Source of the DNA: Poriferisodalis sp026713105 | GTDB lineage: Bacteria > Actinomycetota > Acidimicrobiia > Acidimicrobiales > Poriferisodalaceae | NCBI GenBank assembly: GCA_965115995.1 | Contig: OZ220472.1 | Coordinates: 2,108,001-2,172,000 of the forward strand | DNA length: 64,000 nt | Direction: 5' to 3' | Part shown: piece by piece, positions 59,324 through 64,000 of the stretch | Position numbering within the stretch: the first letter of the stretch is position 1 | Layout: each line of letters starts with the position of its first letter | The notes under the pieces: generated by a model | What the model was told of the DNA's origin: nothing | Database searches by the model: none | The model's input: only the letters and a program-made list of their open reading frames with translations | Position numbers and translations under genes: made by a program

Positions 59324-60346
59324 TCATGCGATAGTGCCCGCGGGCCTCTCGGGCTCAGGGCTCAGTTGGTCACCGGACGGGAGGCTGACGGCGGCCAGCT
59401 CGCCAAGCAGGTTGGCTTCCACCATGTGATGGGCGACTCGGATGGCGTTGGTCACCGCTGTGGGGCTCGACGAACCGTGCGCGATCACGCAGACTCCGCG
59501 CACACCCAGCAGCATCGCCCCCCCGACGTTGTCGGGGCTCAGTTCATCGGCGAGCGGCGCCAGCAGGCGAAGCGCTTCCGCACCAGCCGGTCCCCCTTCG
59601 GAGAGTCGCTCGAGAATCAGGCGGACGAAGAACGAGGCGGTGCCCTCGAGCGACTTCAGCAGAACATTGCCGGTGAAACCGTCGGTGACCACGACGTCGA
59701 CAGGACCGTCGAGAACGTCGCGCCCCTCGATGTTGCCGAAGAAATCGATCTCGTCGTCTGCGGCAAGCAGCTTGTGGGTTTCCTTGACGAGCAGGTTGCC
59801 CTTCTCGGGTTCTTCGCCGATCGAGAGCAGCCCGACGCTCGGCGCCGCCACGCCGAAGCGGATGCGGCTGTAGGCCGAGCCAAGGCGGGCAAATTGGTGC
59901 AGCCATTGGGCGTTGCAGTCGGCCATGGCGCCCGAGTCGAGCAGGACGCGCGCCGTGCGGCCGCCGGGTACGGGAAACGCAGTCGCGATGGCCGGACGGG
60001 CGACTCCGGGCAGGCGTCTCAGCCTCAGGAGAGCCGCTGCCGCCACCGCCCCCGTGTTTCCGGCACTGACGATTGCCGAGGCGGCGCCGTCGCGCACAGC
60101 GTTGACAGCGAGGCTGATCGAAGAGTCGCGCTTGGTCCGCACCGCACGGCTCGGCTCCTCGGACATCTCGATGACCTCTGAGGCCTCGATGATGTCGAGC
60201 GATTCGCCTCCAGCCGCGACGATGGCATCGCGCCGGCCTACCAGGACCACATCGAGGCCCTCGCGCACGGCTTCGAGCGCGCCTTCCACGACCACGCCGG
60301 GGGCGTCGTCGCCGCCCATTGCGTCGACAGCGACCGGCAGCGTCAT
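59324..60346 (-). CDS. plsX: phosphate acyltransferase PlsX
   Basis: A 340-residue enzyme that makes acyl-phosphate from acyl-ACP for membrane lipid synthesis. The start VAVDAMGGDDAPGVVVEGAL and the SAGNTGAVAAAALLRLRRLP segment are diagnostic. GNIEGRDVLDGPVDVVVTDG and GFTGNVLLKSLEG follow. ATG 60346 is 22 bases after the rpmF stop. It pairs functionally with the acpP gene just downstream. Confidence 0.96.
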   Translation of the reverse strand: MTLPVAVDAMGGDDAPGVVVEGALEAVREGLDVVLVGRRDAIVAAGGESLDIIEASEVIEMSEEPSRAVRTKRDSSISLAVNAVRDGAASAIVSAGNTGAVAAAALLRLRRLPGVARPAIATAFPVPGGRTARVLLDSGAMADCNAQWLHQFARLGSAYSRIRFGVAAPSVGLLSIGEEPEKGNLLVKETHKLLAADDEIDFFGNIEGRDVLDGPVDVVVTDGFTGNVLLKSLEGTASFFVRLILERLSEGGPAGAEALRLLAPLADELSPDNVGGAMLLGVRGVCVIAHGSSSPTAVTNAIRVAHHMVEANLLGELAAVSLPSGDQLSPEPERPAGTIA

Positions 60347-60368
60347 CAGCCCGGACGCCGATCTATGT

Positions 60369-60548
60369 TCAGGCGATGTCGAGGGCTTGACGGTCGGCGT
60401 ACCAGCCGCACTGGCCGCAGACCCGGTGGGGCAGCTTCGCCGCGCCGCAGCGTGGGCACAGGCTTCGAGGTGCCTCTTTCAGGCGCCATGCCGCCGCGCG
60501 ACGCGAGCGCGTCTTGCTCTTGGATGTCTTCTTCTTGGGGACTGCCAC
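60369..60548 (-). CDS. rpmF: 50S ribosomal protein L32
   Basis: A 59-residue L32. AVPKKKTSKSKTRSRRAAAW is the canonical start, and the zinc-ribbon cysteines are in LCPRCGAAKLPHRVCGQCGW (two CxxC pairs), so it is the zinc-binding form. The start is GTG 60548, with GAGGAG eight bases upstream; an upstream start would add non-homologous residues. Confidence 0.96.
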   Translation of the reverse strand: MAVPKKKTSKSKTRSRRAAAWRLKEAPRSLCPRCGAAKLPHRVCGQCGWYADRQALDIA

Positions 60549-60618
60549 AACTGGACTCCTCGAGCGGAGCATGAAGCCTACCCATCGGCACTCCCCAGCC
60601 GACTCCGAGCGGCCGATC

Positions 60619-61164
60619 TCAGGACGACTCGTCCTGGCGCGCCCGCAGTGCTTCCAGCGCGGCCCAGCGCGGATCGGTCGGAGGCGCTGCGTCGTCGGGG
60701 GGATCTGCTAGTTCGGGCGGGAGGTTCGGGCACCCCTCGGCTTGCGGGCACCGAATCGCCTCGATCGGCAATTCCAGCAGTACTGCCTCCCGCACCATGG
60801 GAACGAGATCCGCGAACTCTGGACCGAGCCGGTATTGCTCGCCTTCACGGGGCTCAGCGGTGAACACCTCACGAATCTTCGTGCGTAGGGTCCCGGCAAC
60901 GGGCAGCCAGCAGCGAGCGCACGGACCCTTCCAAGTCGCCGAGACCTCGCCGGCAACGCTGAGACCGCCGCTGATGAGCTCCAACGCCAGTTCCACGCTG
61001 ACATCACTGTCGAGCGGCACCTCGACATCGGCAATGCTCACGGAGGCTGAGGACTCGGGATCTAACAGCGCGGACGCTGGCACAGTTGTTGACCACTCCA
61101 ACTGTCCGTCAACGAGCAGTCTCAGGGGCACGGACAGGGACCGCTGGCGGTCCCTGGGGCTCAC
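60619..61164 (-). CDS. DUF177 (YceD-like) protein
   Basis: A 181-residue DUF177 protein. In bacteria and chloroplasts this family supports 23S rRNA maturation. The Cys-rich centre GPCARCWLPVAGTLRTKIRE and the later ELPIEAIRCPQAEGCPNLPP fit the family's C-x2-C and C-x-C pattern. Its place just before rpmF is conserved across bacteria. GTG 61164 overlaps the SepIVA-like stop by 4 bases. Confidence 0.92.
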   Translation of the reverse strand: MSPRDRQRSLSVPLRLLVDGQLEWSTTVPASALLDPESSASVSIADVEVPLDSDVSVELALELISGGLSVAGEVSATWKGPCARCWLPVAGTLRTKIREVFTAEPREGEQYRLGPEFADLVPMVREAVLLELPIEAIRCPQAEGCPNLPPELADPPDDAAPPTDPRWAALEALRARQDESS

Positions 61165-61928
61165 ATCTGGTCCTGGTCGAAGACCACCGGTTGCGTGTCG
61201 GGGCCGCGGCCCGAAGGCCTCGGTGCTTCGGTGGCAGTGGCATCTCCGCCGTTCTGCGCACGCTGGGCGCTCGGCGGCGTGGGCGTCACCGGCGCGGAAA
61301 CGCGATTGCCGAGCTTGCGTCGCGCTGCCTGGACCGAAATCTGGATCTGGTCGACGGCACCAGCAAACTGCGTGAGCTGCCGCTCGCAGTACTCGTCGAC
61401 TTCATGGCGTCGGCGACGGGTCTGGATCTGAGCGTCGTCGAGCAGCTGGCGAGCACGCCGCTCAGCCGTGCGCACGACTTCGGTTCGCTGGACCATCTGG
61501 GCGACGCGGCTGCGTGCCTCGTCGATGACCAGGTTGGCATCGACACGTGCTTGGGCCAGCACCTCGTCGCGCTCGCGCAGCAGCCAGCGAGCCTGGCGGG
61601 TCTCGTCAGGCACGGCCGCCAGCGCCGACTCGAGCAACATCATCACCTCGTCGCGATTGATCATGACCGAGGTGGACAGCGGCATGGGACGCGCCGCGTT
61701 GATGATCTCCACGGCCTCTCGGATGAACTGCTCGGCCGTGACCGATGGGGGGCGCGGTGCCAGCGTCCCGGGGTTGCGCGCCTGCGATTCGGCCGGCGTC
61801 TGCAGCGTCTCCTCAGTGGGCGCCGCCGTCTCGGACGAAGGCCGGCCGAACGGAGACTGCGGTTGCAGCATGCCGTGGTGAATGGCTGGCTGCTGTGGTG
61901 CCTCGACGCCGCCCTCGGACATGCTCAT
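61161..61928 (-). CDS. DivIVA/SepIVA-like coiled-coil protein
   Basis: A 255-residue protein. The first 70 residues are Pro/Gln/Thr-rich. A long coiled coil follows, with LREREDEVLAQARVDANLVI-like and RTAERRARQLLDDAQIQTRR segments typical of DivIVA-fold actinobacterial septation proteins. In M. tuberculosis the similarly placed Rv2927c (SepIVA) is a septal factor. ATG 61928 has GGAGG seven bases upstream and overlaps the coaD stop (ATGA). A role in cell division or polar growth is inferred from family and position. Confidence 0.75.
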   Translation of the reverse strand: MSMSEGGVEAPQQPAIHHGMLQPQSPFGRPSSETAAPTEETLQTPAESQARNPGTLAPRPPSVTAEQFIREAVEIINAARPMPLSTSVMINRDEVMMLLESALAAVPDETRQARWLLRERDEVLAQARVDANLVIDEARSRVAQMVQRTEVVRTAERRARQLLDDAQIQTRRRRHEVDEYCERQLTQFAGAVDQIQISVQAARRKLGNRVSAPVTPTPPSAQRAQNGGDATATEAPRPSGRGPDTQPVVFDQDQM

Positions 61929-62410
61929 GTGGCTGCCTCCTGCGCCGTTCGCTGCCCGAGCCGCTCGGCGACTGCGGGCGGGACGAGATGCGAGCAATCG
62001 CCGCCGAATCTGGTGATTTCCCGGATGTAGTTGGAAGCAATAAAGAGATGCTCGGTCCGCGGCGGGACGAACACGGTCTCGACACCGGACACTGAGTGAT
62101 TCATGTGCGCCATGCGCAACTCGGATTCGAAGTCGCTCTGGCTGCGAAGACCCTTGACGATCACATCGACGCCGAGGCGTTGAGCGAGGTCAACGACCAG
62201 CTCCCCGAACTGCACGACCGAGACGTTGGCGAGGTGGCTGGTCGACTCGACGATCATCGCGACGCGCTCGTCATCGGAGAACAGGGGCGTCGCCTTGGAC
62301 GGGTTCCGCATGGCGGCCACCGTGACGGAATCGAAGAGCCCCGAAGCTGCAGAAATCACGTCGAGATGCCCGTTGTGCACAGGATCGAACGAGCCTGGAT
62401 ACATTGCCAT
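61925..62410 (-). CDS. coaD: phosphopantetheine adenylyltransferase
   Basis: A 161-residue CoaD, the penultimate CoA synthesis step, adding AMP to 4'-phosphopantetheine. The YPGSFDPVHNGHLDVISAAS start has the HxGH-type nucleotidyltransferase motif. VKGLRSQSDFESELRMAHMN and FIASNYIREITRFGGD are further family signatures. ATG 62410 gives MAMYPGSFDP; longer readings have no similarity. The usual partner rsmD is next to it but on the other strand, past a small zinc-ribbon gene. Confidence 0.95.
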   Translation of the reverse strand: MAMYPGSFDPVHNGHLDVISAASGLFDSVTVAAMRNPSKATPLFSDDERVAMIVESTSHLANVSVVQFGELVVDLAQRLGVDVIVKGLRSQSDFESELRMAHMNHSVSGVETVFVPPRTEHLFIASNYIREITRFGGDCSHLVPPAVAERLGQRTAQEAAT

Positions 62411-62504
62411 GACCACCGAGAACGGCTCCTCCGGATCGATCCGTGTCCAGTGGAGCGACCGTACCGCGCCGCAATCGCGAATCGAGGGACCCTCGCGACG
62501 AGGG

Positions 62505-62714
62505 TCAGCTGGGAATGTCGCTGTCCTCGACGATGAGGTCCCAACGGTCGCCGCAGTCGGCACATCGGTAGGCGACGACGTCTCCCGGCTGGAAGCCCCA
62601 GTCCGGCTCAGGCACGCTCAGCAGGCCGCAGCGGCCACCGCAATCGACACAGGTGATCTCTGCGGGCACGCCCATGTCGCCCACGTTGCCGCCCTCGTGC
62701 GGGAAGTCGGCCAT
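62505..62714 (-). CDS. 69-residue zinc-ribbon protein, unknown function
   Basis: MADFPHEGGNVGDMGVPAEI is followed by TCVDCGGRCGLLS and YRCADCGDRWDLIVEDSD, so two CxxC pairs separated by about 24 residues form a probable zinc ribbon. I do not recognise a family. ATG 62714 is 40 bases from the divergent rsmD start, so a shared promoter region is likely. It may be co-transcribed with coaD, which begins 95 bases downstream. Confidence 0.7.
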   Translation of the reverse strand: MADFPHEGGNVGDMGVPAEITCVDCGGRCGLLSVPEPDWGFQPGDVVAYRCADCGDRWDLIVEDSDIPS

Positions 62715-62753
62715 CGCCGCAGTGTCGCACGGCTCAGCCTCTACGGTGACACC

Positions 62754-63308
62754 ATGCGCGTCGTCGGCGGGGCGTTGGGCGGCCGCCGCCTGGCGGCAGG
62801 CATGACGGACGCAGTCCGGCCGACGTCGGATCGCGCCCGCGAGGCCATCTTCAACATGCTCATGAGCCTGGAATTGCTCGAAGGCGCGACAGTGCTGGAT
62901 CTGTTCGCCGGATCGGGTGCGCTGGGCATTGAAGCGCTGTCGCGCGCTGCCGCACACGCCACGCTCGTGGACTCCGACTCAGCGGCCTGCCGCACGATCA
63001 CGACGAATCTGACGGCGCTGGGAATCACCGAGCGCGCCACCGTGGTTCGATCCGACGTCTTGAGATTCCTGGATGCCCAGCGCGACTCGGTCGACCTTGC
63101 GTTTGCCGATCCCCCCTACCCATTCGAGGGCTGGCCCGACCTCCTCGACGCAGTGAATGCCGACGTGCTGGTGTGCGAGTCGGATCGCCCCGTCGAGCCC
63201 AGCCCCCACGGCCGGTGGCAGACCTACCGCGTGCGTCGGTATGGCACGCCAGTCGTCACTGTGTTGGTGCGCCCTGGCGAGGCCGATTCCCCAGCAGCCG
63301 GCGATTAG
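62754..63308 (+). CDS. rsmD: 16S rRNA (guanine-966-N2) methyltransferase RsmD
   Basis: A 184-residue methyltransferase. MRVVGGALGGRRLAAGMTDA is the characteristic start, followed by VRPTSDRAREAIFNML, the SAM-binding VLDLFAGSGALGIEALSRAA and the catalytic FADPPYPF. It matches standard RsmD length. It is divergent from the zinc-ribbon gene and overlaps the stop of the convergent recG by 4 bases (63305-63308). Confidence 0.95.
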   Translation: MRVVGGALGGRRLAAGMTDAVRPTSDRAREAIFNMLMSLELLEGATVLDLFAGSGALGIEALSRAAAHATLVDSDSAACRTITTNLTALGITERATVVRSDVLRFLDAQRDSVDLAFADPPYPFEGWPDLLDAVNADVLVCESDRPVEPSPHGRWQTYRVRRYGTPVVTVLVRPGEADSPAAGD

Positions 63309-64000
63309 CTGCGCTGCAGATAGTCGGGGTCGCGACGACTGGCGAACCAGTCAATCTCATCTGCGAGTGCGGGGTGCGTATCGAGATCGCCGTCGGCCGC
63401 AATGAGATCGGCGGCAGCGTCGCGGGCAGCTTGCACCCAGGTCAAATCGCGGGCCAGCGATGCAAGTTTCAGGTCGTTGCGACCAGACTGGCGCTCGTCG
63501 AACAGCGTGCCCTCGCCTCGGAGCTCGAGGTCGCGCTCCGCCAATTCGAAGCCGTCGTTCGTCGCAGCCAGCGCATTCAACCGTTCAACGGCGATGGGCG
63601 TCGGGTCGTCGTCGCTCACGAGATAGCACGTCGATTCATGGCTGCCGCGGCCCACTCGGCCTCGCAGTTGGTGCAGCTGCGCGATGCCGAATCGATCGGC
63701 CGACAGCACAACCATGACGGTCGCATTCGGCACGTCGATCCCGACTTCGATCACGGTCGTGGCGACCAGCGCGTCAAGGTCACCCAACCGGAATCTGTTC
63801 ATGGTGGCTTCCTTGTCGGCTGAGGGCAAGCGCCCATGCAGCAGACCGACCCGCAGACCCGCCAGCGAACCAGCCACCAGCTCGGCGTGCATCTGCTCGG
63901 CCGAACGCGCATCGAGGCTCTCGCTCTCGGTGATGAGCGGGCACACCACGTAAGCCTGACGACCGGCTTCCATCTCGCGGCGTACCTCGGTCCACATCGA
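63305..64000 (-). CDS. recG: ATP-dependent DNA helicase RecG, 5' end cut by window edge
   Basis: The C-terminal 230 or so residues of RecG, which remodels replication forks and Holliday junctions. The visible helicase lobe 2 has LVATTVIEVGIDVPNATVMV and the motif VI stretch with AQLHQLRGRVGRGSHESTCY. The TRG/wedge-adjacent motif ERDLELRGEGTLFDERQSGR is specific to RecG. The frame is open to the right edge, so the N-terminal wedge and ATP-binding domains lie outside. Its stop overlaps the stop of rsmD. Confidence 0.94.
   Translation of the reverse strand, partial: SMWTEVRREMEAGRQAYVVCPLITESESLDARSAEQMHAELVAGSLAGLRVGLLHGRLPSADKEATMNRFRLGDLDALVATTVIEVGIDVPNATVMVVLSADRFGIAQLHQLRGRVGRGSHESTCYLVSDDDPTPIAVERLNALAATNDGFELAERDLELRGEGTLFDERQSGRNDLKLASLARDLTWVQAARDAAADLIAADGDLDTHPALADEIDWFASRRDPDYLQRS

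Overview
The window is GC-rich actinobacterial DNA. The gene order matches actinobacterial core clusters (dapA-rnj-ftsK; rimP-nusA-infB-rbfA-truB-ribF-rpsO-pnp; ispG-rseP-dxr-cdsA-frr-pyrH-tsf-rpsB; xerC-dprA-comM-yraN-rplS-trmD-rimM-khpA-rpsP-ffh-ftsY-smc; rnc-acpP-plsX-rpmF-DUF177-SepIVA-like-coaD). An LLM-type (F420-dependent class) oxidoreductase, a lone cytochrome P450, SDR and CaiB/BaiF genes and a Calx-beta surface protein add to this. By inference the source is an uncultured or marine Acidimicrobiia-type actinobacterium; no rRNA gene is present to confirm it. I saw no tRNA, rRNA, insertion sequence, prophage or CRISPR array.

Layout. Positions 1-14.9 kb are accessory: a truncated CaiB/BaiF CoA-transferase, a nitroreductase, a class III aminotransferase, an LLM oxidoreductase, two membrane proteins, a large secreted Calx-beta/fibronectin protein with a C10 tract and apparent frameshift at its 5' end, then SDR, PhyH dioxygenase, SMP-30, MBL-fold hydrolase and P450 genes. 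Positions 14.9-27.3 kb hold ftsK, a VTT/DedA-like protein, an acyl-CoA ligase, a winged-helix gene with 30-nt repeats, dapA, rnj, dapB, pnp and rpsO. Positions 27.4-43.3 kb are a nearly unbroken minus-strand run of translation, isoprenoid, phospholipid and ribosome genes. Positions 43.4-62.7 kb continue on the minus strand with a degenerate LytM protein, DNA uptake/recombination genes, the rplS-trmD-rimM-khpA-rpsP-ffh-ftsY-smc block, a degenerate Fpg-like protein, and the rnc to coaD lipid/envelope block. The window ends in rsmD (plus) and a truncated recG (minus).

How it works together. Most of the core block serves translation (IF2, NusA, S2, S15, S16, L19, L32, EF-Ts, RRF, RimP, RimM, RbfA, TruB, TrmD), RNA turnover (PNPase, RNase J, RNase III), membrane targeting (Ffh, FtsY) and chromosome handling (FtsK, SMC, XerC). 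Smaller sets make lysine/DAP (DapA, DapB), MEP isoprenoids (Dxr, IspG) and phospholipids (CdsA, PlsX, AcpP). Many neighbours overlap by four bases, implying translational coupling.

Points most worth a second look: the C10 tract that splits a well-started leader frame from the Calx-beta surface protein; period-30 and period-33 repeats at the 5' ends of three unrelated genes; an Fpg-family protein lacking the N-terminal proline, the conserved lysine and half its zinc cysteines; a LytM-fold protein lacking its metal ligands and a normal start codon; a dispersed ~65-nt element whose diverged copy appears to encode the RNase III tail; and strong hairpins in the pnp, rpsO and rpsB leaders.
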